NCBI GenBank assembly: GCA_949987565.1
Contig: OX465105.1
Span: 18,031,159-18,095,158 of the forward strand
Length of the DNA stretch: 64,000 bases
Direction of reading: 5' to 3'
Source of the DNA: Luidia sarsii
Lineage: Eukaryota; Echinodermata; Asteroidea; Paxillosida; Luidiidae
Positions 1-11,099 of the stretch are shown here, one piece after another; positions within the stretch are counted from its first letter, which is position 1; every line of letters starts with the position of its first letter. The notes beneath the pieces are model-generated. The model did no database searches, had not been told where the DNA came from, and worked only from the letters and a program-made list of their open reading frames with translations. The position numbers were made by a program, and so were the translations under genes.

Positions 1-31
1 GAAGAGGAGGGGATGGTTGGGATGGAGGCAG

Positions 32-3000
32 CTACTTCTTCTTGCTCTTGTGCGATGTGCGTCCACTCTTAGCTCGTCCGTCTCCCTCTACGCTGGCTAG
101 CTTGTTCTGCAGGGCCTTGTCATTCAGCTGGATTTGTTCGTCCAGCGAGCTCCGTAGTCTAGTGATCTCCTCCCCCAGCTGAGCCGTGATCAGTTTCCTC
201 AGCTCCTTCTGAGCGGCTGTTTCTTCTGAAAACAACGAGAAAGACGGGAGATATGGTAAGGAGTTCAAAACTCTAAGGCGACGTGCCTGGATCACAAACT
301 CTGGCCCTCATTCAGTCCTAAGTCAGCTGTTTGCAACTTAACAGGCATTTGGACAACCTGATGATGTCAATCCTAGCAGAACCTTTCCCAAAGGCTGAAT
401 GATCCGTCTTTATGAGACACATCCTTCTAGCTCTGAGATCTCAGCACTGCTAAATTTCAGAATTTTGCAATTTGATCATTTCAAGTCTATGCTCACTTCA
501 AGTTGCACACAAACGTTGCTGCATGCTGACAGACTTCCAGAAGTGAAAGTGCACATTTTAAAACTTCAGAAAGGTCTTGGAAGATTTTTTTCAAGGACCG
601 GAAAAGAAAAACTGACAGGGATATATATGGGACTACTGTATTTTACCTCTACCTTGTGAGTTTTTTGGGGGGGAACCTTTCTTAATGATTACCTGCAGGT
701 GGCTGTTCCACTTGCTGTTCCTCCTCCCTGGAGGAGGGATCCTCAGGCTCTTCCTCTGTTGGCGGAAGCTCAGCGTTGTCGCCCGCTGATAACAATGTAA
801 ACAATCATAACAAAATAAAAAAATTATAATAATAAAGAATACAAAATTTAAGAAACATATGAATTTTGTTTAAAAGTAAACAAATCAAATATATTAGATT
901 TTAGTTGACTAGGAAAAGGCCACTATCTAGGGCTGGATAGCTAAAATGGTAAGAACGCTGGTACACAAAACCAGAGGTCTCAGGTTCAAGTCCTGGTCCA
1001 GACAAAGTTTTCTTTGCCATTTTTCCAAACAAATATTGTTTGCTTGAAACTCAATGTGGGCTTGCTTTAGGGACAGGGACCTTTATTTGATTATTTGTCA
1101 AATACTAGATCTTTTCCCTTAAAAATTCATTCCCGTACTACAAATTGATCTGGATTTGAAAAGGTGACATTACTGTTTGCAATTAAAGTAAAGGAAAACT
1201 TACCGGTGTACTGGGAAAGTTTTTAAACATTAAAAAAAAAATACACCAAGCAAAAGAAAAAGTGACAGAACTTGGCAAGGAAAATTTGACTAGACCAGGA
1301 CTTGAACCCAAGACCTCTGGTTTGAAGTTTAACAAATTGCACAGAAAATTTGACTGGACCGGAATTAGAACCCGAGACCTCTGTCAAATTTTCTTTGCTT
1401 TGTTTTTCAAATACATAAACATTTGGCAAGTATAAATGACCCTTATGCTGAAATCCTGCATTTGTTTTCCCTAATACTATGCCAGAGTTGAGAGTACTGG
1501 TGATGGGTCTTACCTTCTGAGGGGACAGGGGTGGCAGGCAGACCCACATAGGCCAGGGAGAGGTCTAGCCGTACCATGGGTGTGAAGACGTACTTGTACA
1601 GCTTGTAGTGGCGGAAGTAGGTGGTCAGGACGTAATCCGTGATCAGACGGACTTGGTTGGGACTGAAGAGGTTAATGCTCCATGGTGGACGCTGAGTGGG
1701 TGAGATGTGAAGGTAGTCAAATGATTTTTTTTATGAGATTCCAAGTTGGATGATTTTTTGGAGTTGGGTAGGGTTTTGGGGATGGCTGGGGTTTTGAGTT
1801 GGGCAGGGTTTTGCAGTTGGGCAAGGTTTTGGAGTTGGGCAGGGTTTTGGAGTTGGGCAGGGTTTTGGAGTTGGGCAAGGTTTTAGAGTTGGGCAGGGTT
1901 TTGGATGGAGTTGGGCAGGGTTTTGGAGTTGGGCAAGGTTTTAGAGTTGGGCAGGGTTTTGGAGTTGGGCAAGGTTTTAGAGTTGGGCAGGGTTTTGGAT
2001 GGAGTTGGGCAGGGTTTTGGAGTTGGGCAGGGTTTTGGAGTTGGGCAGGGTTTTGGAGTTGGGCGGGGTTTGGGAGTTGGGCGGGGTTTGGGAGTTGGAC
2101 GGGGTATGGGAGTTGGGCGGGTTTTGGGAGTTCGGCGGGGTTAAAGTTTAAAGTCCTTGTGTTTGGATTTCACTGGGGCTGGATTTTCTCGGATTTTATT
2201 TCAGTACCTTGACTGCGTGACACAAGACAAGCTCCTTGAAGTAGTTGAATGCTTGCTCAAGGTTCCCAAAGGGTGTTTCTGCAGGATGGAATAAAAAAGG
2301 ATTCACGGCCAATAAACAATGGTCATTCTGCCTATGAGAAGGTCTAGTTAGGATCAGATTGTCGGCCTGTTAATTTTTTGGGGTCCTTTTCAAATAGGAG
2401 TCAGCAAAGTTTCCTAGTTTCAGGATCAGCAGGAAAGGGATCAAAGAGAAGGGCGAGCAGCAGGGAAGGGATAAAAAAAAGGGACGTTTACATGGAGAAA
2501 TTAAGAAGGTGTACACAAGAAAGGACTATACCCCAGCAAGAACTGTCAGACTATTCCCGAGTGACAATCTTCGGTGACACTCTCTGAAGACGTGGCTTAG
2601 GTTTGCGGATACTCACCACAGCAGACCTCGTGAGTCTTCTTGACGATGGAGAAGAAGGCGCTGAGCTGCTCCTTGTTGAAGCCATGCTCCAGGGCAAACT
2701 GCGCCGTGTAATGGAAGAGATCCAGAAGGATGGCTGAGGCTGAGTTGTCGTCCGAGTTTTCCAGCTTGAATCTCTCTGCTAGGAGACTGGAGTAAGGAAA
2801 GGAAAAGAAAGACATCGTCCCGATCCTTGTTTTTTTGTCTTTTTTGATGATGCATGTTTGTCTTTTAACGGTTTTTAATTAATTGAATGAATTTTAATAT
2901 TTATATTTTTATCTTTTTGATGTTTACTTTGTAACCTGATCATTTCAGCGTCTTCTGTCAAACAGTGTTGTGCTTTAAACCGAATAAATCCTTCAGCATC

Positions 3001-4111
3001 GGAGGATTCGGGATCTGCCTTGACGAGTTGATTTGGCTTCATTTAAAATCAGATAAGATATGAAAGGTTTGCATGGTGGAAGTACCAAGTGGTAGGTTTG
3101 CTGTGGCACCGTGTACATCATCTCTTTTGAGTTGGAGTGCAGCTCTGAAGAGAGACGGTAACTCAATATTTCGGGCAGAGTTAGTTCTCTGCCCACGAAA
3201 GGGTCCTGACAACTTACCGACGGACTTCTTCTTTGGAGTCAGCGTTGATGATAGCCTCTGCCTTGGCTGCATCCAGGTCAGCCCTGAAGGGTTAAAAGAG
3301 GTGAGAATTTCAGAAAATAAGGACGGCAGTCCCTTCACTGTGTCTGTAATTAAAGCCGTGTCCACACTGGACTATTTTATTTTACTGAAACGATGGTGAA
3401 ATGAAATTCATCTTTAAAATCAAAGGCCAATTCTTACCAGATTGCTACTTTAGCCTTGTGATCTTTCGGCTGTAGGGAAACAAGGAACAAGTTCGCAGAT
3501 TAATGTTAATGGCAAGATATACGTACATGGCCAACAGCAAACAGCCTACAAATGTCACTTGTCTAATCCAGATACGCATTAACTATCAAGACCTGGTCCA
3601 CGTGTCCGCTCAAATTTTCTGTCGTTTTTCAAATGCACACTGGTACTGCTGCACAAAAGTAAACTAAAAATGCTGTAAATATAAACAGGTCTGAATGGCA
3701 AAGAGGAAGGCTCTGCTACTACTAGTAGGATAATAAGGTCTGGCCCTATAAATTATTATTGCTTTTACCATGGAGGAATCCTCCATGCTTTTACACGGGA
3801 ATAAACTCTTCATCTTTAGTTTTAACTTAAAATATATGACTTTTTATGAGTCCCATAATTATGGCATAATGCCATAGGGTTTGTGCACAGGTTGTCAAAA
3901 TCAATGTCGTTCGTCTTTTCATGTTATCTGTTCACTTTATACTCACCTGGGGTATTTTAGGAACCACTCCGGGCATGATGGAGTTCTCTTCCATTTACTT
4001 CAATTCCTCTATTGATAGAAATCTTACTTTGATAGACAATTCATCCTACGCAAGGGTTAAAAATGATACCATACGAGCTATCGCAGCACCACTTAGCTTC
4101 GCTGTCGCCAT
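32..4111 (-). CDS. CFAP119: Cilia- and flagella-associated protein 119 (CCDC189, DUF4464 family)
   Basis: Eight minus-strand exons: 4070-4111 (ATG, tentative first exon), 3438-3469, 3218-3283, 2617-2786, 2208-2278, 1514-1691, 693-785, 32-225 (stop). All junctions have GT/AG signals and compatible phases, and the lengths sum to 846 nt, giving exactly 281 aa. The middle exons give the family hallmarks: [47 protein letters not shown], then [20 protein letters not shown] and [20 protein letters not shown]. An acidic linker (about residues 188-217) and a coiled, Lys-rich tail ending SHKSKKK follow. The family is known as axonemal/ciliary and is needed for sperm motility; that role here is inferred. 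Introns hold SINE pieces and an 18-bp minisatellite. The first exon (reading [14 protein letters not shown]) is the least certain because it rests only on an ATG, a GT donor and phase. The 3' UTR lies outside the window. Confidence 0.85.
903..1030 (+). repeat. tRNA-derived SINE copy
   Basis: A tRNA-like head spans about 931-1003. It has an A-box-like TAGCTAAAATGG, a B box GGTTCAAGTCC, and ends GGCTGGA/TCCAGAC that can pair as an acceptor stem. The family tail CAAAGTTTTCTTTGCCATTT follows. It lies in a CFAP119 intron, antisense to the gene. Confidence 0.8.
1258..1400 (-). repeat. Two truncated SINE heads, minus strand
   Basis: Two B-box regions in antisense (around 1300-1325 and 1358-1383), each with the family tail sequence. 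They look like a partial duplication of one SINE inside a CFAP119 intron. Confidence 0.65.
1740..2150. repeat. Minisatellite, 18-bp unit
   Basis: Tandem copies of GAGTTGGGCAGGGTTTTG with small length variants, in the CFAP119 intron between exons 2208-2278 and 1514-1691. The open plus-strand frames across it come from the repeat and are not genes. Confidence 0.95.
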
Positions 4112-5650
4112 GGGAAACTTGGGCTGGACACTAGAGGGCGCTATTTAGTTTGTGCATGGAGAACAAAATAATAGAGTTCTATGGGTTTGCGCCACAATGG
4201 TGGTTTGTGCAGGAAAAGATTCAGGCTGCAGCCATACCTGAATCAGGCGCAGTACAGTTAACTCCAAATTAATTGGAGCATGGAGGAATTTGGAGGGACA
4301 GAATTTTTCAGAAACGAAAAATAATGCAGAGAAAATTCAAAAAGAAATTGGAGATTTTTTTTTTTAAATGAACCCCTAATGTTTGATTTAAGACAACCAA
4401 AAAAAAAGGAAAATGGTAAACTACTTTAATATGCCAAAATGTTTCAAACTACTTACGGACTAAAAGTGAATATCAAAAAAATAATAGGTGGGTCTGACGT
4501 TTCGATCCGAGCAGGACCCTAATTAAAGGTATCGATACTTGCATCACAGCGTTCATTGGAAATAGCGCCCTCATCGGTTAGAAGCTGACATTGCAACGCC
4601 GGTTCTAGCAAAGGGTATTATGTTTTCACTTCGTCCTAAATGTTTGCAAACTGTTTACTCCCTTAATGATTTATAACCCAAATATAAATCTCACAATTTT
4701 AGTTTATCCTTATTGATCAATGTTGCCTTAAAAACCGAGACATGAAATGAAATCTGCGAATAATTATAATTTTATAATACAGGTGGAACATGTCTGTCAA
4801 CCAGCTTTCCTCATCCGTCCAACTTTTGATATTTTTTGTATTTTTGTGATCTTTGTAAGCATTTGGCCACGTTTTTAGATCACTTCGCGTAGACATCCAG
4901 TTCATAGTAGCCTTCACTAAATATACATTCTGGGTGTGTTTCTTTTTTATTTGTTCGGCAAAAGAAATGGAAGGTAATGGTGATTTAAAACAATGGCGAA
5001 TTGGTTCGTCCAAAAATCTATTATTATTATCAGTTCGAGATAATCACTAAATGAGCAGTCACCTCAGGTTTACTAACAGCTAGTTATCGTGCTCTCCAGT
5101 CCCATCAAATACTCGTTTACTGTTAACTCCCTTAACTGCACGTTATAATCTATAAAACGTAATCGATTGAAGGACCTATTCTTCCGGATCGATACATCGG
5201 GGCAGACATAATTGATCGTGCTTCTTGCCTAGAGACCAGGCTTCAATGAATGTTTGTCGCCTTATCTCCCCTTTGTTGACATGCTTTGTTGAGTAGCCAA
5301 GTATATCCCACGTATCAGAGTCTGCCGGCATACCGGCGTCACTATAGCGAGCAGGGTTTATCATTAGACTGGCGGTTGTTCGAGTGTCAACTTCAACGTG
5401 AGGTGTTGGATCAAAACAGTGTGAAATTATAGAGCTTTAACTTGGCGATAAATTACCGACAGGGCCAGGAGCGATTCGATGACTGGTGATGTCGTCTGTG
5501 TGTTCGCTAGGAGGGATGAAGTGGTTTCACGAAGCGTGTGTTGCGGAGCAATGATATGACGGACACTATTCGATTGGAGGGATCGTATCGCGTTCAAGCT
5601 TCATTTGTGAGGATTGAACTCCTCATTTTCTGCGGGGGAAAAACAGTCCG
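4112..5650. other. Intergenic interval between CFAP119 and ANKUB1
   Basis: No convincing exon seen. It holds a degenerate hairpin-repeat fragment near 4497-4545 (TGACGTTTCGATCC) and the short motif AGGGCGCTATTT near 4134, with a reverse-strand relative near 4563. A minus-strand open frame at 5176-5364 starts with ATG but has no good donor and no family match I recognise. The two genes are head to head, so promoters for both probably lie here. Confidence 0.5.
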
Positions 5651-5999
5651 ATTACGAGAGGAACTTCGCGCCAGGGAGTTTTGTCGGGACTGAACGAGAC
5701 GACAAGCTGAAACTCGTCGCTGAACTCTCAGGTAACATTTTCAACTCGACTTCCAACTCCGAAGTGTAGCAGACTACAGTCAGAAATCTTCCCAAGTCCG
5801 CCATTTTCCACTCGGGGAAAACAACATTTTTGAGGAAGCGTTTCAGATTTCGTGCGAGTTTGGAAAAAATAGAGCGTCTTTGGGGACAAACTTCGACATG
5901 ACTCGTGGATATCACTACCGAGTGTGTCGTGACTGAGAGGACATTGTTCTGACTCGTCACTCGTTATTCTTCAGAGAGAGGATCTGTCCCACCTTCAAG
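5651..5999 (+). promoter_or_regulatory. Probable ANKUB1 promoter/5' UTR with a candidate UTR intron
   Basis: A strong donor (CTCAG|GTAACA, after 5731) and an acceptor (ATTCTTCAG, ending 5974) could remove a 243-bp 5' UTR intron just before the ANKUB1 ATG. No TATA box was recognised. Transcript data would decide. Confidence 0.4.
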
Positions 6000-8012
6000 A
6001 TGATACGAATCTCGGCGCTTTACAACAAGAAGAGGCTGCCTCTCGATGTTCAGACTTACGAGACCGTCCACCTCGTCAAGGACAAGGTCTTGGATCTGTT
6101 CCGAATCGACACCAAGAGCAGCAGCGAGAAGAAGTACATCGTCATGAGCTACCACGGAGCCGAGCTGCAAGACGACTGGGTCCTGAGCGAGGTGGGCGTC
6201 AACGCAGGCTCCACCGTCAAGTGCAGCCTCCGCGAGGAGGTCACCCCCAAGCTCTTCGTGCACTGCATCTTCAACGACGAGGTGCTGGAGATCACCGAGG
6301 ACCTGGACTTCACCAGCTCCATGGTGGCCGAGCTCCGGCTCATCGTCTCCCGCAAGATCGGGCTCCCGGTCACGGTGTACCGGCTCAAGACCCGGGACGG
6401 CCGGGAGATGTTCGACGCCAACCTCATCAGCCAGTACGGGGTCGAGATCGGCAACAGGCTCGAGCTGGAGACCATGGACGGGTGGAACGAGTTCCTGAAG
6501 TCGGCCATCATCGGCCACAACTCCCAGGTCTTCCGGAGCCTCAACCAGACCGATGAGTCCATCTGCAAGTTCCAGATGAGAGTGGCGCTCTTCATCGCCG
6601 CCCACTACGGGCACATGGACGTGGCCATCGCCATGCTGAAGAACGGCCTGAGAGCCGACGAGAAGGTCGGCGACCACCCGTCCAAGGAGTGGTGCAAGAG
6701 CTCCCACATCGAGGCCCTGAAGACGCCGGTGCACGAGGCGGCGGAACACGGCCAGCTCAGCATCCTCCGCATCTTCGTCTTCAACAACATCTGCGTGGTG
6801 ACGACCAAAGACGGAATGGGTCTGACGGCCCTGAACGTCTCCCTCCGAAAACAGCAGAGGGAGGTCGCCCTGTATCTCCTGACCAAACAGTGGGCCACCG
6901 TCCAGTTCACGGCGATGAGCCTCCCTCTGACCATCTACTCCGCCATCAGGCGGTGGTGCGATAAAGCCAAGGACAAAGTCCTCATCGTCTACGGGCCGGA
7001 GAAGTCGAGCGTCAAGTACCGCAAGTCCACCCAGCTTCCAGGAGCCCTGTGCGGGCAGGGCGTCTCCGTGGACGGTTTCACGGAGAGCCTGATGAACTCC
7101 TGCCCAAAGTACCGACCCCTGGAGATCCTCCAAGCCAAGAACCTGGAGCTGGCGAGGCGGGGCACGAGCGGGGCCTTGGACGAGGTCAGGCGGTGCTCAC
7201 CGGACAGGCTGCCCAGACTGGCCGGGACCAAGACCCCCTCGGTGGTCAACCGGTGCCGAGAGAAGTTCCTGTCCAGGCTCGAGGACGAGCAGCCCGAGGT
7301 CTCCTCGCGCGCCCGCAGTCGAAGCGCCACCGAGATCTCAGTGGTCCTCCCGGACATTCACCCGGCGCGAGGCAAGTATCGCAGAGCATCGGACGCCGAG
7401 ACGTCCGGAGGCCAGGACGGAGAGTCCAGCTTCGACTTCACCAAGAGCGAGAGGAGCAACACGACCTACATCCGGACGGCGGCCGGGGGTCGACCGGCCG
7501 TCAAAGAGAAGGGAGCCTACGAGCCGTCCGCCCCGTCCATCAAATCGGAGAAGCCGACACGCGAGCAGCAGAAGGATTTGGAGCGGAGGAAGCGCAATCG
7601 AGCGGCTAGTTTGGACTGCTCGATTCCTCTACTCCCGACCAGCGGGGATAGGGTCTGGGAGCGACCCTTCTTCTACTCCAACACGGACAGGAACATCCCC
7701 CGGTCCACCATCGACGTCTACGAGGGCCTGACGGGCAACACGACCTGGGAGCGGGCCATTCAAGCCCTGACCGTCACGTCGTCCTTCAAGGACAAGTCTT
7801 GGCTGTACAGAGTCCGGATGGCCATGTCGCTGTCCGAGACGCAGGTCAGGAAGTTGGGCGATAACCAGGGAGAGAAGGGGAATAAGGAGAAGTACGGGAA
7901 AGGGAGGAGATTGAAAGGGTTGGAGCGTACTCAGAGTGCAGAGGGTAAGAAGGAGACCGGGTCAGCGGTTTCCACTCACAGAAGTAGAACTCAAAGTGTC
8001 AGCAGTTTTTAA
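6000..8012 (+). CDS. ANKUB1: Ankyrin repeat and ubiquitin domain-containing protein 1
   Basis: One uninterrupted 670-aa frame starting ATG ATA CGA with A at -3. Residues about 1-78 and 83-160 are two ubiquitin-like folds (YIVMSYHGAELQDDWVLSEV in the first, VYRLKTRDGREMFDA in the second), followed by DGWNEFLKSAIIG. Residues about 190-320 are ankyrin repeats (VALFIAAHYGHMDVAIAML, TPVHEAAEHGQLSILR, LTALNVSLRKQQREVALYLL). A basic low-complexity linker and a conserved C-terminal block (FFYSNTDRNIPR, TTWERAIQALTV, FKDKSWLYRVRMAMSL; about 550-620) match the domain order of vertebrate ANKUB1. Molecular function is not established for the family. The coding region is clearly GC-richer than its surroundings and has no introns, unlike the neighbouring genes. 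Confidence 0.9.
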   Translation: MIRISALYNKKRLPLDVQTYETVHLVKDKVLDLFRIDTKSSSEKKYIVMSYHGAELQDDWVLSEVGVNAGSTVKCSLREEVTPKLFVHCIFNDEVLEITEDLDFTSSMVAELRLIVSRKIGLPVTVYRLKTRDGREMFDANLISQYGVEIGNRLELETMDGWNEFLKSAIIGHNSQVFRSLNQTDESICKFQMRVALFIAAHYGHMDVAIAMLKNGLRADEKVGDHPSKEWCKSSHIEALKTPVHEAAEHGQLSILRIFVFNNICVVTTKDGMGLTALNVSLRKQQREVALYLLTKQWATVQFTAMSLPLTIYSAIRRWCDKAKDKVLIVYGPEKSSVKYRKSTQLPGALCGQGVSVDGFTESLMNSCPKYRPLEILQAKNLELARRGTSGALDEVRRCSPDRLPRLAGTKTPSVVNRCREKFLSRLEDEQPEVSSRARSRSATEISVVLPDIHPARGKYRRASDAETSGGQDGESSFDFTKSERSNTTYIRTAAGGRPAVKEKGAYEPSAPSIKSEKPTREQQKDLERRKRNRAASLDCSIPLLPTSGDRVWERPFFYSNTDRNIPRSTIDVYEGLTGNTTWERAIQALTVTSSFKDKSWLYRVRMAMSLSETQVRKLGDNQGEKGNKEKYGKGRRLKGLERTQSAEGKKETGSAVSTHRSRTQSVSSF

Positions 8013-8103
8013 CAGAATTGTTAGCATGCTCATACTATTGTATAATCAAAAATTACAATCATATCTTGACGGTTTTTATTTCTATTTTGTTGGAAATCTA
8101 AAA

Positions 8104-8158
8104 TGATAGAAAGATGCCGTATACCGATTCAAGTAATCGGTATACGGCATCTTTATCA
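8104..8158. repeat. Near-perfect hairpin 92 bp after the ANKUB1 stop
   Basis: Arms GATGCCGTATACCGATT and AATCGGTATACGGCATC are perfectly complementary over 17 bp around a 5-nt loop. Past a 2-nt bulge the stem continues to TGATA/TATCA, for about 24 bp. It sits in the likely ANKUB1 3' UTR and would be transcribed. Confidence 0.9.
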
Positions 8159-8221
8159 AAATGACCAAAATTATGACTGTGAATCTCACAAAGTTACTGG
8201 CCTTGCATTACTTTTTGAAAG

Positions 8222-8360
8222 GCAGAGAGAGAGGGGGGGGCTGAGATAGAACAAAGATAGTGAGAGAGATAGGGGAGAGAGGAAAGAGAAGAGAGAGGGG
8301 AGAGGGAGGGAAAGAGAGGGGAGATCGTTGATCGAGAGAGAGAGAGCGGGGGGGGGGAGA
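8222..8360. repeat. Purine-rich GA/GGGA tract
   Basis: About 140 bp of almost pure purine on the plus strand (GAGA and GGGAGA runs, and a G9 run). It is low complexity and has triplex-forming potential. The Ser/Leu/Pro-rich reverse frames are artefacts. Confidence 0.9.
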
Positions 8361-9600
8361 CTGTTTGACAAGACCCTTGACTAAGGACTGGATAACCCAG
8401 GTGGTGGAAATGCTGGTATATTATGTTAAAGCAATCAGATGGTGTTTTTATTATCTTCATAAGTCTTCTGCAAACGATGCAAACTTTTGTCGGCAACACT
8501 TTCGTTCAAACCCTCTCTGAATTTCTTCGACTACAAATCGTGTCGCACGGTTGCAGTTAATGTTGCACGGTTGCAGTTAATGTAAAAACGCCTGGTTTGA
8601 TCAGAAATTTTGTGAGTTTGTGGTTGATTCAGCAATTCAGCAATCTGGTTTTTATTGGCTGATAATGTAATTTTCACGGACGTTGGTCAGGCTGTTGGTT
8701 TAAATATCATAGCTATAATGTCATTTGGTGTATAGAGGAGAATGTACTTCAACAATGAGTAATCTGTTAACAGTGTCTGCTCTGTGCTTTGCTCGATTAC
8801 CTGCTGGATGAAAAAAATACAGGCAGCTTTTTTTTTCGAAAACAATTTGGCCTGGTTTACATTAAATCATTAGCTTAATTTGGTAACTTACTGAAATGTG
8901 GCACAGCTTATTTTGCAAAAACGGTATTCCAATATTCAACGGGATGAGAGTACATTTTCAGGTGGGAATTAAGGCCTTCTTTGTGTCGAGTTAATCTGAC
9001 ACCTCGACATTCCTTCCTCGATTTGGAAGCTGTAGGCCTACATTTTAGACTCGTAAAAGGTCTACTTTTTGATGTAACTGGGTTTTCATTCCAATACCAT
9101 ACTGATGTAAAAAGTGTATATGAATTTGAGTTTGTAAAAAAACTGAATATTTGACAGTTACACGTGTCGAGAATTTGCATCTGTTAAAAGTAAATTTCAC
9201 TTTTGGACTTTCATTCCATAGATCATATTGATGTAAAAAGTGTACAGTAATTTCTAACAAAATATACATAAATATGGTTAAACAGAAGAGAGAAAACAGG
9301 TTGAAACTGTCATTTCTTTTAGAGTTTTGTACAAATAAAGAAGGAAAGTAAAAAAAAAAAAAAAAAAAGAGAAGAAATTGAGAACATTGCATGTACAATA
9401 TTCAGAAAAACAAAGAGTAAATTTAAGATGTGTTCGTTTATTTCTCTGAGAATTTGTGTAAACAAAATGAAGAGATGAAAAATGGTACGGGAAATTGAGA
9501 GCAGACTGAGGGGAAATCATAATTAGTTTGAAATAATTATGTTCTTTTGATTGAAAGAGAGGGAAGTTGAGGAAGTGGAGGATTATCTTTCCCGCCTTCC
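8361..9600. other. Intergenic AT-rich stretch
   Basis: No exon seen. A 20-bp direct repeat (TGTTGCACGGTTGCAGTTAA) spans about 8540-8582, and 9349-9368 is a poly-A run. Nothing else was recognised. Confidence 0.6.
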
Positions 9601-9639
9601 CGCCTCAGCGACCACCGGCATATAACAGATCCACCACCG

Positions 9640-9745
9640 AGTCCAAGACATTCTCCTGATGACGGCCAGAGCATACTGGTCGAAACGTCGAGTTACCACT
9701 CAGGTTCTTTTCAGAACCACACCTCTTATTTAAGAGACCTTATAC
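9640..9745 (+). repeat. Dispersed element with a hammerhead-type core
   Basis: CTGATGA at 9656-9662 is followed by a 6-bp stem (664-669 pairs with 676-681, one G-U) closed by AGCATA, and then GAAAC at 9682-9686. This is the order CUGAUGA, stem II, GAAA of a hammerhead ribozyme. Downstream lies a palindromic GGTTCTTTTCAGAACC. A related copy is at 39792-39880 and a fragment at 27268-27300. Stem III and the cleavage triplet were not found, so activity is not claimed. Confidence 0.65.
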
Positions 9746-9866
9746 ACGGCGTTGTATATTTTGCTTTGGAGTTATTCGCAAAGAACGGACGTGTCGAAAA
9801 GGTAATAGGCCTACAAATATTGCAAACATCTTACTGACTCGGCAAACAAACCAACGAAAAACTGAT

Positions 9867-10066
9867 TGGGAACGTCTGAACAAATTGGAAAAAAAGATGG
9901 CGAAGAAAACTTTGACTGAACTCCAGGACTTGAACCCGAGACCTGTGGTTTTGCGTATTAACGCTCTTCCCATCTGAGCTATCATGACCTTAGATGATGG
10001 CCTTATTTGCCGGGGTGCGGGCGCCTGTCAGTAGCAATCCAACCATTAATAACCGCGCTTACTGAC
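9867..10066 (-). repeat. tRNA-derived SINE copy, minus strand
   Basis: Antisense B box (GGACTTGAACCCGAGACC) and antisense A box (ATCTGAGCTATC) are followed by the family flank ending near GGGGTGCGGGCGCCTGTCAG. Confidence 0.8.
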
Positions 10067-10120
10067 TCCAACAAATAAAGGGAAAACTGACTGGGAACCT
10101 TTGAACAAATTGAATAGAGA

Positions 10121-10264
10121 CCCTTACGTTTCGATCCTAGCAGGACCTTTCTCAAAGGCAAAATTGAAAACAATAAATTGAAATTGCAATAAAAATCTAA
10201 AACCCCCCAAAACAACGATCCTGACAGGGTTTTGAAGGTCCGGCAAGGATCGAAACGTCAGACC
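10121..10264. repeat. Pair of hairpin-repeat copies in inverted orientation
   Basis: The left copy reads ACGTTTCGATCCTAGCAGGA and the right copy GCAAGGATCGAAACGTCAGA, about 55 bp apart. Together they form a fold-back. Confidence 0.75.
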
Positions 10265-10959
10265 TATATATTTTTTTAAGAGTGAGAAAGAGTAGGACGT
10301 TCTAGAGGTTCTACTACAGTATATCTTAGCCAGTTGGGTACAGAATGTTTGCACACAAACGTCAATCCATTGTTTATGAACCGCTGCATTTCTAGTCCTT
10401 ATCGGATTGCACAGTTATATTCTTTCTGTGGATGGACACTACTGAATGCTATTGAGGGTTTTATTATCATCAAGTATGCTTGCACAGCGCTCAGAAACCT
10501 TGTTCCAATAAGCCTCTTAGATAAGGGCAGCCTAATCCCTTGAGATAAGCCGGTAAATCGATAGAGGGCTATGGGGAGAGTCTGCAGGGGGTATGATTAG
10601 CCAAACTCCATGGGGGATTTGTGGACAAGTAGCTTGCAAATGTCAACAAACTCCTCTCGTATAGAAAGGGTGATTCTTTGCAGACTTTAAAGTTTAATTC
10701 ACTTCTTGTGAGTTCTTAAGACGAGAAACCATCTTGTTAAAGTGATTGAAGACATCTTCACAGACAAGTGATACATTTCGAAGTCCAGAAAAGTACACGG
10801 AGCCTGGATGATAGAACTTTAAATGATAACACTTTGAAGCGTTTGATTATTTATAAGATGTTGAGGGAAAATAAGCCATCCATTGAAGTTTAATGTACAG
10901 AGTGCTCTGAGTCTCAGTGCTTTGCCCCATGCCTGATGAAAAAAAATATCAGGCAGCAA

Positions 10960-11060
10960 TCAGCATCGATGAAAAAAAAACGAAATTAAGATTCTGCCTT
11001 TGAGAAATGTCCTGCTACAGTGCTAGGATCGAAAATGTCAGGCCCTCCTAATTTTGGATA
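10960..11060 (+). repeat. Hairpin-repeat copy
   Basis: CTGCCTTTGAGAAATGTCCT, then GCTAGGATCGAAAATGTCAG and a CCCTCCTAATTTT flank. Confidence 0.7.
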
Positions 11061-11099
11061 AAAGAAATTACCGACAGAATGAAAACAAAAGAGAACACA

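Noticed and set aside
1799..2212. Gly/Val/Leu repeat protein frames
   Set aside because: Translation of the 18-bp minisatellite inside a CFAP119 intron.
5176..5364. Minus-strand ATG frame of 62 codons as first exon of CFAP119
   Set aside because: No adequate donor in frame; the 4070-4111 exon fits phase and splice signals better.
5964..7133. Long minus-strand open frame (389 codons) opposite ANKUB1
   Set aside because: It mirrors a GC-rich coding strand with strong third-position bias; no domain is visible and ANKUB1 on the plus strand is clear.
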